Position numbers and translations under genes: made by a program
Source of the DNA: Anaerolineales bacterium
GTDB taxonomy: Bacteria; Chloroflexota; Anaerolineae; 4572-78; J111
Direction: 5' to 3'
NCBI GenBank assembly: GCA_020634855.1
Contig: JACKAU010000029.1
Location: 1-33,645 of the forward strand
DNA: 33,645 bases
Shown: one piece after another, positions 25,504 through 33,531 of the stretch
How the letters are laid out: each line of letters opens with the position of its first letter
Numbering within the stretch: the first letter of the stretch is position 1
Notes under the pieces: model-generated
The model's database searches: none
Told to the model about the DNA's origin: nothing
What the model saw: the letters and a program-made list of their open reading frames with translations, nothing else

Positions 25504-26793
25504 TTACTTCGTTGCGGCGGTCAAAGCCTGATCGAGATCCCACAGGATATCGTCGATATCTTCGATGCCGATGCTGAGGCGAACGAAATCGGCCGAGACG
25601 CCGGCGGTGGCCAGTTCGGCCTCGCTGAGCTGGCTGTGGGTGGTGCTGGCCGGGTGAATGGCCAGGCTTTTGGCGTCGCCCACATTGGCCAGATGGCTAA
25701 GCAGTTTTAGGTTGTTGATGAAAGTCTCACCGGCGGCGCGACCACCCTTGATGCCAAAGCCTAGGATAGCCCCAACCCCTTTGGGCAGGTATTTCTTGGC
25801 TCGCTCGTAGTCGGGGTGACTGGAGAGGCCGGGGTAAGAGACCCATTCGACCGCTTTGTTCTCGGCCAGAAATTCGGCCACGGCCTGAGCATTGCTGCAA
25901 TGGCGCTCCATACGCAGGCTGAGGGTTTCCAAACCTTGCAAGGTGGTCCAACTATTAAAGGGCGCCTGGCACGCGCCGATATCGCGCAGCATTTGCACCC
26001 GCGTTTTTAGAATAAAAGCCGGCGGGCCAAGTTGAGCGTAAACCAGTCCGTTGTAAGACGGATCGGGTGTAGTAAAGTTGTCGAAGCGGCCGCTGGTCCA
26101 ATCGAAGTTGCCGCCGTCGACAATGACACCGCCGATGGTGGTGCCGTTACCGCTGATGAATTTGGTGGTGCTGTGAGTAACGATGTTCGCGCCCCACTCG
26201 AACGGGCGGCATAGATACGGCGTAGCAAATGTGCTATCGATCATCAACGGGATATTGTGGGCTTTGGCGATATCAGAGACTTCGTCGAAAGGAAAAACGG
26301 TGATATCGGGGTTACCCAGTGTTTCGCCGTAGATGATTTTGGTGTTGGGTTTGATGGCCTGGGCAAACGCGGCCGGCTCGCGGGGATCGACCAGCGTGAC
26401 CTCAATGCCGATACGGGGGAAGGTGTAGTTAAACTGGTTGTATGTGCCCCCATAAAGACGGCTGCTGCTGACGATGTGATCGCCGGCGCCGCACAGGGTT
26501 AAAATAGCCATTGTTTGCGCCCCGTGTCCACTGCTGGAGCCTAGCGCCCCCACTCCCCCTTCCAGAGCCGCCAAACGCTGCTCCAGGACATCGGTAGTGG
26601 GGTTCATAATGCGGGTGTAGATATTACCAAACTCTTGCAGGGCAAACAGGTTGGCCGCATGCTCGGTGTTGTTAAATTGGTAACTGGTGGTTTGATAGAT
26701 GGGGACAGCTCGGCTGTGAGTCGTTGGGTCCGGCGAGTAACCGGCATGAAGCTGCCGTGTGGTAAAACCAAATTGTCGTTCGTTTTCACTCAT
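25504..26793 (-). CDS. metY: O-acetylhomoserine sulfhydrylase MetY
   Basis: 429 residues of the Cys/Met-metabolism PLP enzyme family. It makes homocysteine (or methionine with methanethiol) from O-acetylhomoserine. Lys211 in HSTTKFISGNGTTIGG binds PLP. The start FTTRQLHAGYSPD, YTRIMNPTTDVLEQRLAALEGG, the substrate-loop region SSSGHGAQTMA and SIGIEDIDDILWDL are typical of this enzyme, and its length (about 430) separates it from the shorter cystathionine gamma-synthases. I chose the ATG at 26793 because AAGGAGAG lies 9 nt upstream and the family N-terminus begins there; a longer in-frame start at 26892 would read back to the terminator region. First gene after the SAM-I riboswitch. Confidence 0.96.
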   Translation of the reverse strand: MSENERQFGFTTRQLHAGYSPDPTTHSRAVPIYQTTSYQFNNTEHAANLFALQEFGNIYTRIMNPTTDVLEQRLAALEGGVGALGSSSGHGAQTMAILTLCGAGDHIVSSSRLYGGTYNQFNYTFPRIGIEVTLVDPREPAAFAQAIKPNTKIIYGETLGNPDITVFPFDEVSDIAKAHNIPLMIDSTFATPYLCRPFEWGANIVTHSTTKFISGNGTTIGGVIVDGGNFDWTSGRFDNFTTPDPSYNGLVYAQLGPPAFILKTRVQMLRDIGACQAPFNSWTTLQGLETLSLRMERHCSNAQAVAEFLAENKAVEWVSYPGLSSHPDYERAKKYLPKGVGAILGFGIKGGRAAGETFINNLKLLSHLANVGDAKSLAIHPASTTHSQLSEAELATAGVSADFVRLSIGIEDIDDILWDLDQALTAATK

Positions 26794-26898
26794 TTTTAGT
26801 ATCTCTCCTTGATAATGTAATAGACGGATCATCCCGCTAAGGCCAACCGGCGGCACAAGCCTACACTGGCTTGCTGACTGAGATGACACCAATGGACA

Positions 26899-26929
26899 AA
26901 ATAAAACCCTCTCCGATAAAATGAGAGGG
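26899..26929 (-). terminator. Attenuator terminator of the SAM-I riboswitch
   Basis: On the minus strand CCCTCTC and GAGAGGG form a 7-bp stem with a 9-base loop, followed by TTTTATTTT. The 5' arm CCTCTCAT is the exact complement of ATGAGAGG, the 3' strand of riboswitch helix P1, so an 8-bp antiterminator can replace both. This is the expected off-switch when SAM is bound. The 105 bp between it and metY hold only the ribosome binding site and no gene. Confidence 0.92.
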
Positions 26930-26952
26930 AATGTTTGGCCATCGACATATAC

Positions 26953-27076
26953 CTCTCATCTTCCAGAACTGTTCTGACGGATTTGGCACCCTGGCCCATT
27001 AGGTGTATTCATTACCACCCTATGCCGGGTTGCCGAGGTTTCATCGGGCCGTTCCCTCCACCTCTCTGGATAAGAG
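26953..27076 (-). promoter_or_regulatory. SAM-I (S-box) riboswitch
   Basis: The minus-strand leader has the S-box core in order: P1 5' strand CTCTTATC, AGAGAGGTGGAGGGA, GATGAAACCTCGGCAACC, the P3 element GGTGCCAAATCC, the P4 hairpin CAGAACAGTTCTG, and the P1 3' strand GATGAGAG. P1 is 8 bp with one G-U pair. SAM binding stabilises P1 and lets the downstream terminator form, shutting off metY and, by read-through, metX and metW. The arrangement of promoter, aptamer, terminator and gene is complete. Confidence 0.97.
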
Positions 27077-27101
27077 CACTCTTTTCGATTGTTGAGCGGT
27101 G

Positions 27102-27130
27102 AATATAGTACCGTAACTATTTTTTGTCAA
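27102..27130 (-). promoter_or_regulatory. Promoter of the metY-metX-metW operon
   Basis: On the minus strand a perfect -35 TTGACA (27130-27125) and a -10 TATATT (27107-27102) are 17 bp apart. The start point would be near 27095, about 20 bases before the S-box aptamer, giving a leader of about 300 nt to metY. Confidence 0.8.
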
Positions 27131-27310
27131 ATAGCGTTTTTATATTAGTAGTCGTCAATAATACTTCCTGTGGCTGGCGTTTTATCGGAATCTTGGCAGC
27201 AAAGGATCCCCCTCAGTATTCTCTATTTGAGCCAAAGCACTGCCAGTCACTTGAATATTACTCGTAGGTTAAAAGTATTATAAAAATGAGTTTTATTGTA
27301 ACCATATTCA

Positions 27311-27319
27311 TGATATACT
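27311..27319 (+). promoter_or_regulatory. Possible extended -10 promoter for the hybrid kinase
   Basis: TGATATACT is an extended -10 (TGn plus TATACT) about 55 bases before the ATG at 27375. The matching -35 position (TTTTAT) is weak. A second candidate, TTGAAT (27251) with TATTAT (27276), has a 19-bp spacer. The rest of the divergent region 27131-27344 holds no gene I can support. Confidence 0.4.
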
Positions 27320-27374
27320 GGAAGACACACATGTTTGTCGACCGTTGCAACAAGATTTAGCTAAGACCGGAACC

Positions 27375-30134
27375 ATGTCCAACATTCAGCCTATGACCTC
27401 AGTTGACGTTCAAAAAATCCTCGACCATCTGGCAGCCCGGCCCGTTCATGAAATTGCCGAACAGTGGCCCGATCTAAATCCCGTTGATGTCCAAGTGGCC
27501 CTGGCTTACGCCGCCTCTGTGACCCGGCAGCCGTCTGATCCCCCGCTAAATCCAGATCCAACGGTTGCCGATGAAGAAGCAGCCGCCAATCTTGATCTGA
27601 ATAAGGTGTTGGTTGTCGACGATACCGAAGACAATTTGGTGCTAATGAAATACATCTTTAAGAAAAGTGACTTCGTTTTGCTCACTACCTCCGATCCCAG
27701 TGAAGCGCTCACGTTAGCCAAAACCGAACGCCCGGCCCTGATTGTTAGTGATGTCCAAATGCCTCGGATGAGCGGATTCGATCTGCTGGAGTCACTAAAA
27801 ACCGACGCAACCACGCAAAATATAGCAGTCATATTGGTCACAGCCTATCATCGTAGCTCGGGCCATGCCAGCCAGGGGTTAAATAGCGGCGCGGACGATT
27901 ATATCCAACGGCCGTTTATGCCCGATGAATTTATGTCGCGGGTGGAGGCCGTCATTCGGCAGAAACGAGTCGAATTAGAAAGCCGCCAGCAGGCGCACGG
28001 CGTGGTTCAGCGCAATATTCGACTACAATGGGTTAATGAACTGGCGCTGGCGGTTAACTCTTCGCTAGAATTATCCGAAATTTTTGCTTCCTCGATGCAG
28101 AAGCTATCGCAGTTATTGGAGGCAGAAGCGGTATCCATTGTTATGAGTGTGCCGGATCGCCAAGAGTTAATCATCAATTTTTCGTCACGTACCGGCAGCA
28201 GTCTATCGGTTCCGCTCGACTTTGATTTGGCCGGACAGAGCGCGACCAGCCCTGTTGAAGAAATTGTGGCATCGATTGTGTCCAGCATATTCAACCAGTA
28301 TGCCAGGCAATTGGGTGTTAATCCGTTACCGGGCGATCATTCCGTACAAGTTATTCCCATGCACAGCAAAGAGCGGTTGGTCGGGGCCATCGCTATTATT
28401 GACAAGCAGGGGGAAAAGCTTAATGAGGCCGATTTGATTATGCTCAATTCGGCGGCGGGTATAATAGGGGTGGCGATGGAAAATGCCCGGCTGTTGGAAC
28501 AAGCCCAGCAGCAGGTTGATGATCTGATCGCTCTGACTGAGATTGGCCGGGCGCTAACCTCTAATCTAGACCTGGACCAAGTTCTGAAGCAAACTACTTT
28601 GTTTATCCAGCGCTCACTTCAATGCGAGGCCGTTTCGCTGTGGCTGATCAGCGACGATAGAAAGGAATTGGTCTTAACCACAGCGTCCGGCGTAAACGCC
28701 GAGGCAGCCACCGGCTTTCGAATGTCGATCAACAACGGGATTGCCGGCCATGTGGCCACTTCGGGCGAATATTACATTTCGGCTGACGTTGCTCAGGATG
28801 AGGCCCATTATAAGGACGCTCCCAATCCGGCCAATTATACGCCGCGATCAATTCTGTCTGTACCGGTTCAGGCCAAAGGTAAGATTATTGGCGTGATGCA
28901 AGCCCTGCACCAAAGTAATAACTGGTTTAGTTATGAGCATTTACGGTTATCATATCCTGTGGCTAATTTTGTGGGAATCGCAGTTGAAAACGCCCGCCTT
29001 TTTCAAAAAGTGCAGGCATTCAGCCGCCATCTGGAGCAGATGGTTTCATCGCGCACCAAGGAGTTGGCCGAGGAAAAAGAAAGAACCGAGGCTATTCTGG
29101 CCAGTATGGCCGACGGCCTGATTGTACTCGATGCTGAGAAATCGATATTGACGGCTAACAAAGCCGCTGAACAAATGCTCGATTTTGAATTAGAGGTATT
29201 CGAAGGCCGGCCGATTGGTCAGGAACAGTTAACAAATCCAATTTGGAATTGTATTAATGATATCATCAATAATGATGATGAATTAATTACCAGGGCTGTA
29301 GTTGATGCGCCGGCCCCTCAAAGTGGAGCGTTATTGTCGATTCAAACTCACTCAGCCAAAGTTCGCAACGAGTACGGTCGTCTCATCGGTACGGTGATTG
29401 TGCTACGGGATATCACCGCCCTGACGGAGGTTGAACGGATGAAGGCGCGCTTTATGGCCGGGGTGACGCACGAACTGAAAACGCCGCTGTCTATTATTCG
29501 GTTGCACTCCAAAAATTTGATTGCCTATGGGGAGCGCTTACCTGCGCCTAAACGGAATAGCCTGTTGAACGCTATTCAAAGCCAGGCCCACCTACTGGGC
29601 ACCCTCATCGAAGATATTCTAGAACTGTCCAGATTTGACGCCGGCATGATCGAAACCAAACGCGAACGGATGGATTTAAGGCTGACTATCGATAAATTGA
29701 TCCACGATTTAAAACCGCTGGCCGAGTCGAATCAAGTGAGATTGGAATGGCATAAACCGGCGGCTGAATTGATCCTGATGGCCGATCCCATTCAAATTGA
29801 GCGGGTTAGCCGTAACCTTATCGACAATGCCATTAAATACACACCGTCCGGCGGAAAAATTAAAGTTGATAGTTATGTTGAAATGCTTAAGAGTAGGAAA
29901 TTTATCTTTTTGCAGGTAACTGATACCGGTATGGGGATTCCCGCCGAACATTTATCTAAAATTTTTGAACGGTTTCATCGCGTTGATCCGTCCCATACTA
30001 TCCCCGGTACGGGATTGGGACTGGCTATTGTTAAGGAAATTGTGAATAACCATGATGGTGACATTCACGTGGAAAGCACCCTGGGCCAGGGCAGCACGTT
30101 CACCGTTAGCCTGCCTAGCCCCCAAGAATCTTAA
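27375..30134 (+). CDS. Soluble hybrid histidine kinase: DUF433-like, REC, GAF, GAF, PAS, kinase
   Basis: 919 residues from ATG 27375 (TTG 27345 and ATG 27393 are alternatives; none has a strong ribosome site). Order: a helical region at 9-48 with LNPVDVQVALAYAA, close to the C-terminal half of DUF433; REC at about 77-197 (Asp82-Asp83, phosphoacceptor Asp126, Thr156, but Arg179 where Lys is usual); two GAF domains at about 222-372 and 381-540; coiled coil; PAS at about 566-680; HisKA with GVTHELKTPLS, His699; HATPase with Asn818 (NLIDNAIKYTP), DTGMGIP and GTGLGLAIV. No membrane segment, so signals are probably cytoplasmic or diffusible. It is followed after 19 bp by a response regulator, its likely partner. 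The N-terminal REC may receive phosphate from another kinase or tune this one. Ligands of the GAF and PAS domains are unknown. Confidence 0.92.
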   Translation: MSNIQPMTSVDVQKILDHLAARPVHEIAEQWPDLNPVDVQVALAYAASVTRQPSDPPLNPDPTVADEEAAANLDLNKVLVVDDTEDNLVLMKYIFKKSDFVLLTTSDPSEALTLAKTERPALIVSDVQMPRMSGFDLLESLKTDATTQNIAVILVTAYHRSSGHASQGLNSGADDYIQRPFMPDEFMSRVEAVIRQKRVELESRQQAHGVVQRNIRLQWVNELALAVNSSLELSEIFASSMQKLSQLLEAEAVSIVMSVPDRQELIINFSSRTGSSLSVPLDFDLAGQSATSPVEEIVASIVSSIFNQYARQLGVNPLPGDHSVQVIPMHSKERLVGAIAIIDKQGEKLNEADLIMLNSAAGIIGVAMENARLLEQAQQQVDDLIALTEIGRALTSNLDLDQVLKQTTLFIQRSLQCEAVSLWLISDDRKELVLTTASGVNAEAATGFRMSINNGIAGHVATSGEYYISADVAQDEAHYKDAPNPANYTPRSILSVPVQAKGKIIGVMQALHQSNNWFSYEHLRLSYPVANFVGIAVENARLFQKVQAFSRHLEQMVSSRTKELAEEKERTEAILASMADGLIVLDAEKSILTANKAAEQMLDFELEVFEGRPIGQEQLTNPIWNCINDIINNDDELITRAVVDAPAPQSGALLSIQTHSAKVRNEYGRLIGTVIVLRDITALTEVERMKARFMAGVTHELKTPLSIIRLHSKNLIAYGERLPAPKRNSLLNAIQSQAHLLGTLIEDILELSRFDAGMIETKRERMDLRLTIDKLIHDLKPLAESNQVRLEWHKPAAELILMADPIQIERVSRNLIDNAIKYTPSGGKIKVDSYVEMLKSRKFIFLQVTDTGMGIPAEHLSKIFERFHRVDPSHTIPGTGLGLAIVKEIVNNHDGDIHVESTLGQGSTFTVSLPSPQES

Positions 30135-30153
30135 ACCAATTAAGGAGCGTGTT

Positions 30154-30738
30154 ATGGATGCCACGATACAGGACCAAAAATCACTGATTATGGTCGTTGA
30201 TGACAACCCTGAATTTCTTGACGGAATTGAACTTACGCTTGAAATGGAAGGGTTTAAAGTTTGGACAGCAAATAATGGCAAAAGCGCCTTAGAGCAGCTT
30301 GAGAAAGCATTCTTACTGAAACAGCGTACCGGCGGCTCTGGTATGGACGGTTTACCGGATTTGATCCTGGCGGACATTATGATGCCGGAAATGGATGGCT
30401 ACGAATTTTATGACAAAGTTCGGGCTAACCCTTTTACCAACCACATTCCCTTCATTTTTTTGACTGCCAAATCCGGTGAAGAAAATATCCGGCAGGGCAA
30501 GGAACTGGGGGCGGACGACTATTTTTCTAAGCTGGCCCCGCCGGAAGATCTCCTGGCTAGCGTTAGGGGCAAAATCAAACGGGTTGAACAACGCCGACAG
30601 ATCAACGAAGAAGTCGTTGGAGACCCCACCAAGTCGCTTATGAGCGGCTCCTTTGTGGCCATTGCCGTCATCGGCTCCCTGGTGATGGCGGCCTTTTGCC
30701 TGGGCATTGCCTTTGCAACCGGCTTTTTAGGCTTGTAA
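30154..30738 (+). CDS. Response regulator with C-terminal transmembrane helix
   Basis: 194 residues. A complete REC domain fills 10-145: Asp16-Asp17, phosphoacceptor Asp74 in LADIMMPEMDG, Thr104 in FLTAKS and Lys126 in YFSKLAPPEDL. Residues 55-67 form a Gly-rich insertion before the phosphorylation strand. A charged helix (about 140-155) follows, then a single hydrophobic helix (about 165-190, FVAIAVIGSLVMAAFCLGI) to the end. There is no DNA-binding or enzymatic output domain. The REC part therefore appears fixed to the inner face of the membrane, which is unusual. I chose the ATG at 30154 because TAAGGAG lies 6 nt before it; earlier starts overlap the kinase. It forms an operon with the kinase. 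Output may be by protein contact at the membrane. Confidence 0.88.
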   Translation: MDATIQDQKSLIMVVDDNPEFLDGIELTLEMEGFKVWTANNGKSALEQLEKAFLLKQRTGGSGMDGLPDLILADIMMPEMDGYEFYDKVRANPFTNHIPFIFLTAKSGEENIRQGKELGADDYFSKLAPPEDLLASVRGKIKRVEQRRQINEEVVGDPTKSLMSGSFVAIAVIGSLVMAAFCLGIAFATGFLGL

Positions 30739-30755
30739 ACTAAACCACCATTAGT

Positions 30756-30789
30756 AAAAAAGCCTCGGCTATACTGGCCGAGGCTTTTT
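30756..30789. terminator. Bidirectional terminator
   Basis: AGCCTCGGC (30761-30769) and GCCGAGGCT (30777-30785) form a 9-bp stem with a 7-base loop, with A5 on the left and T4 to the right continuing the pairing. It serves the two-component operon on the plus strand and the dioxygenase on the minus strand, whose stop codon lies at its right edge. Confidence 0.93.
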
Positions 30790-31936
30790 AGTGTCTATCG
30801 ATCTTTCTATCCTTAGTCTCTTGTCTGGTGGTACTCAAAAATGGTACAAAACTGCTGCCGCCGGTGCCATAAGCCGCACGTTCATCGTCAGGCGCTTCAT
30901 TCATAATATAGCGAACAGCAATCTCCAAATGTTTTTTTCTAAACTGATCGACGCCTGCTAAACAGTGATTGTACAACTCAGCCAAAGCCGGGTAGGTCAA
31001 TGCTTGATCCTGTACAAATTGCCTAACCGATGGTCCGTTTTCGACCGCCTGCACAAAATTTCGATGCGAGGGCGGCATGTAACGGCGCATTTCCTGCATG
31101 AAAGGGCCGGAGTGCGGACTGGGATGCTCGATGCCCAAACCGGCGTCGATGGCCGGCAAGAGCGAACTCTGCGCGGCGCTGCCGCCGACAAAGTGCTGCG
31201 GCGTTTGGCTAACACCCTCGTAGATGACGCCGGCTTCATCCCACCCGGCGATAAAGGGGCGAATCCGGTGAAAGAAAATATACGGACTGCATTTTTCCGG
31301 GATGCGCTGTAAGACAGCATGCATGCGACCTAGAGCTGTTTTTAATTTTTCCAGACTCTGCCCTAACATATCCGCTTGCCCAGAGTCAACAGCGATTTGT
31401 GCTTCGACCACAGCCGCTACGGCCAGTCCGCCGCGCGCCTCGATTGCCGCCGTGGTCACATAAAACCAGCGTTCGTCTAAACCGCCCAATAAAGGTTGCA
31501 AGGTATCGACGTTATCCAGATCAAACGGCCTATCTTTATCAATTAGTTGCCAGTTGTACAGCCCTAGCGAGGCATGAGCAGCGATAGGCGGTCGGCCCAA
31601 TTTTTCGGCAACCTGCCACCACGGCACAGCGATTGACCGAGGGATCACCGTAGCCGGCGGGTTCTCGCCCCAAACATAACTGTTGCCAAACACCGACAGC
31701 AGTAGCATCGCCCGCCGCCAATGGTCGATGGTTTCCAGCCGGTTGAGATCAGGCAAGGGGAGATGTTCAAGCGTTGAGCGCAGCCGGCCGGTCATCAGTA
31801 AAACCGGTACCTGGGCGGCCACCCGCTCCCACCTCTCAAATTCGGCCGGCAGCCGTTTTAGCGGCGGATGGCCCAGTAAAAACCCTCGCTCAGGATCGAT
31901 TTCATAATCTGTTGGATTAGGAATTTGATGTGGCAA
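30788..31936 (-). CDS. Indoleamine 2,3-dioxygenase family heme protein
   Basis: 382 residues matching the animal/fungal-type IDO family: FFHRIRPFIAGW (Phe221 and Arg226 at the positions of human Phe226 and Arg231), YEGV, GGSAAQSSLLPAIDAGLGI, MRRYMPPSHRNF, KKHLEIAVRYI with His336 as the proximal heme ligand, and AAYGTGGSSFVPFL. IDO opens the indole ring of L-tryptophan with O2 to give N-formylkynurenine; bacterial members may prefer other indoles. It is not the shorter tryptophan dioxygenase (TDO) type. No kynureninase or formamidase is in the window, so the fate of the product cannot be read here. The start is TTG with GGTGA 7 nt upstream; the next upstream in-frame codons include a stop. Third gene of the IclR-controlled unit, 56 bp after the unknown gene. 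Confidence 0.94.
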   Translation of the reverse strand: MPHQIPNPTDYEIDPERGFLLGHPPLKRLPAEFERWERVAAQVPVLLMTGRLRSTLEHLPLPDLNRLETIDHWRRAMLLLSVFGNSYVWGENPPATVIPRSIAVPWWQVAEKLGRPPIAAHASLGLYNWQLIDKDRPFDLDNVDTLQPLLGGLDERWFYVTTAAIEARGGLAVAAVVEAQIAVDSGQADMLGQSLEKLKTALGRMHAVLQRIPEKCSPYIFFHRIRPFIAGWDEAGVIYEGVSQTPQHFVGGSAAQSSLLPAIDAGLGIEHPSPHSGPFMQEMRRYMPPSHRNFVQAVENGPSVRQFVQDQALTYPALAELYNHCLAGVDQFRKKHLEIAVRYIMNEAPDDERAAYGTGGSSFVPFLSTTRQETKDRKIDRH

Positions 31937-31992
31937 AATTCATTCACCATGCTAAGTTGTTATTACACCAGTCCACTCATAATACAGCCAAC

Positions 31993-32625
31993 TTACTGCT
32001 CCGGCAACTCACGTACGCCCCACCAAATGGCGTCTCCTTGAAAATCAAAATATTTCGTCCGTAGCAGCATCAGCGGTCGGCTTGACAGTAACCCCTCCGG
32101 CAGTAATGCATTGTGCAGGCGAATCGAATAATAGTAGCTCGGTGACAATTCTACCGCTTGGGCGTGTTTGGCGCTGCGCGACCAGTGTAACAGTCCGGCC
32201 GGGTCGTCGAATAAGACCAAGTTGCAGGTATGGCCCGGTTCAACCTCTAAAGTGCAGTAACAAATTAGGTTCGGATGTAGCGGGAATTCTTCAATCAACT
32301 CCTCATCGAGATTGTCAACCAGCCCGCGATCAGAGGTGGGGCGTTTCACCCCACAAAACCCGACCGCATAAAAATCGTCATTAGCCTTCAGACGATCCGG
32401 CCGAGCGAGCATGATCCGAAAATAGCGGCCCTCCTGCTCGGACAAATAGATTACCGCCGGATAAGGCTGCGAGCTAAATCGTTCCGGCTGAGCCAACAAG
32501 AGATAACGGACCTGGTCCGCTATGTATTGAAGACTGGCCAGATCAGCAGCACTGTTTTTGGGATCGGTGAAAGGGCGCCCCTGGATGACCTCAGTGGGGT
32601 TGAGGTGAACAAATTCGGTTCTCAT
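31993..32625 (-). CDS. Unrecognised protein between IclR regulator and IDO
   Basis: 210 residues from the ATG at 32625, which has GGAGAAG 5 nt upstream; the reading frame is open further up but runs into the regulator. I do not recognise the family. It has no signal peptide or membrane helix. It is rich in aromatic residues and has a mixed alpha/beta look, with motifs FYAVGFCGVKRP, LICYCTLEVEPGHTCNLVLF, LHWSRSAKHAQAVELSPSYY and TKYFDFQGDAIWWGVRELP. Cys and His are present (FCG, CYC, GHTC), so metal or heme contact cannot be excluded, but no standard binding motif is seen. Its place between an IclR regulator and a tryptophan dioxygenase, with gaps of 53 and 56 bp, suggests a role in the same indole or tryptophan process. 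That is inference from position only. Confidence 0.8.
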   Translation of the reverse strand: MRTEFVHLNPTEVIQGRPFTDPKNSAADLASLQYIADQVRYLLLAQPERFSSQPYPAVIYLSEQEGRYFRIMLARPDRLKANDDFYAVGFCGVKRPTSDRGLVDNLDEELIEEFPLHPNLICYCTLEVEPGHTCNLVLFDDPAGLLHWSRSAKHAQAVELSPSYYYSIRLHNALLPEGLLSSRPLMLLRTKYFDFQGDAIWWGVRELPEQ

Positions 32626-32678
32626 CAATCTTCTCCAGTAATAATATTTAGTTTTGGTTGAAATTTTATTGGTGAAGC

Positions 32679-33455
32679 TTACAAAACACAGCCAAGCTGT
32701 GCCGAAATACCATGAGCTGTTTCTTGCAAGGGCTGCAAGAATGAGAGAACTTCGTCTGCTCCGATGCGATAGGTGGGGCCTGAAATAGTCACCGCTGCGC
32801 AGACCGACTGACTGTGATCGCACACCGGCGCCGCCACGGAACTGACGCCGGGTTGAAGTTCTTCGTGAACCACCGCATACCCCTGCTCGCGTACTTGAAC
32901 TAAAGATTGGAGCAGGTGTTGGCGGGTGACAATTGTATTTTCAGTAAACTGTATTAGGTTATTGGGCAAAGCGTCTCGCTGCTGGTCAGGTGCGAGGTAA
33001 GCCAGCAGTACCTTGCCTGCCGCCGTACAATAGGTCGGCGTGCGCCGCCCCATGCGGCCGATATATTTGATCGGCCGGGGACTGGTCACCCCGTCGATGT
33101 TGACACATTCGTCGCCATCGAGAATGACGATATTGACTGTTTCCTGCGTTTTCTCAGCCAGCGCTTGGAGATAGGGATGCGCCACCTGCCGCAGATCGAT
33201 ATTTTCCAGCACAATACCGGCCAGCGTAACAAGGGTCAATCCCAGCCGGTACTTGCCGGTTTCCGAAACTTGCTCAACCAAACCCTCTTGTTTGAGGGTG
33301 GCCAGCAGTCGCGACACTGTGCTTTTATGTAGTCCTAGCAATTCACCGATAGCCGTGACACTCAGTTCCGGCTCGGTTTTAGTAAAGCAACGCAGAATAG
33401 CCGCCGCTCGCTGCACGGACTGAATACCTGAGTCTGATGATGAATTTTCGGTCAT
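32679..33455 (-). CDS. IclR-family transcriptional regulator
   Basis: 258 residues, typical for the family. The N-terminal winged helix-turn-helix (about 12-72) includes SVTAIGELLGLHKSTVSRLLATLKQ in its recognition region, and KYRLGLTLV leads into the effector domain (about 80-255) with TPTYCTAAGKVLLAYL and GVSSVAAPV, both standard IclR segments. I chose the ATG at 33455 because the family N-terminus starts there; a longer frame to 33560 would cover the promoter and operator. No good ribosome site is visible. First gene of the unit with the 210-residue protein and the dioxygenase. IclR proteins often bind small aromatic or organic acids; a tryptophan-derived effector is a guess from context. 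The promoter at 33532 and palindrome at 33491 suggest self-regulation. Confidence 0.95.
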   Translation of the reverse strand: MTENSSSDSGIQSVQRAAAILRCFTKTEPELSVTAIGELLGLHKSTVSRLLATLKQEGLVEQVSETGKYRLGLTLVTLAGIVLENIDLRQVAHPYLQALAEKTQETVNIVILDGDECVNIDGVTSPRPIKYIGRMGRRTPTYCTAAGKVLLAYLAPDQQRDALPNNLIQFTENTIVTRQHLLQSLVQVREQGYAVVHEELQPGVSSVAAPVCDHSQSVCAAVTISGPTYRIGADEVLSFLQPLQETAHGISAQLGCVL

Positions 33456-33490
33456 GATTAGTTTTGGGGAGAGAGCCGCATTGCTAGTGT

Positions 33491-33509
33491 TGTTGCGTAT
33501 TATGCAACA
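33491..33509. promoter_or_regulatory. Palindromic candidate operator for the IclR regulator
   Basis: TGTTGC and GCAACA are perfect inverted arms around a 7-base A/T-rich centre, giving a 19-bp near palindrome, the size and form of many IclR-family sites. It lies about 16-35 bases downstream of the predicted transcription start, between the promoter and the regulator gene, where binding would block elongation. Assignment to this IclR protein is inferred from position. Confidence 0.6.
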
Positions 33510-33531
33510 GGGTTCCCAAATATCTACTTCA

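Noticed and set aside
26794..26892. Longer N-terminus for MetY
   Set aside because: The extra residues do not resemble the family, the frame runs back to the riboswitch terminator, and a strong ribosome site precedes the ATG at 26793.
30788..31936. Tryptophan 2,3-dioxygenase (TDO)
   Set aside because: The length, the GGSAAQSS and MRRYMPPSHRNF motifs and the C-terminal GTGG loop are those of the IDO branch.
32626..32823. Longer N-terminus for the 210-residue unknown protein
   Set aside because: It would overlap the IclR gene by about 145 bp, and the ATG at 32625 has a good ribosome site.
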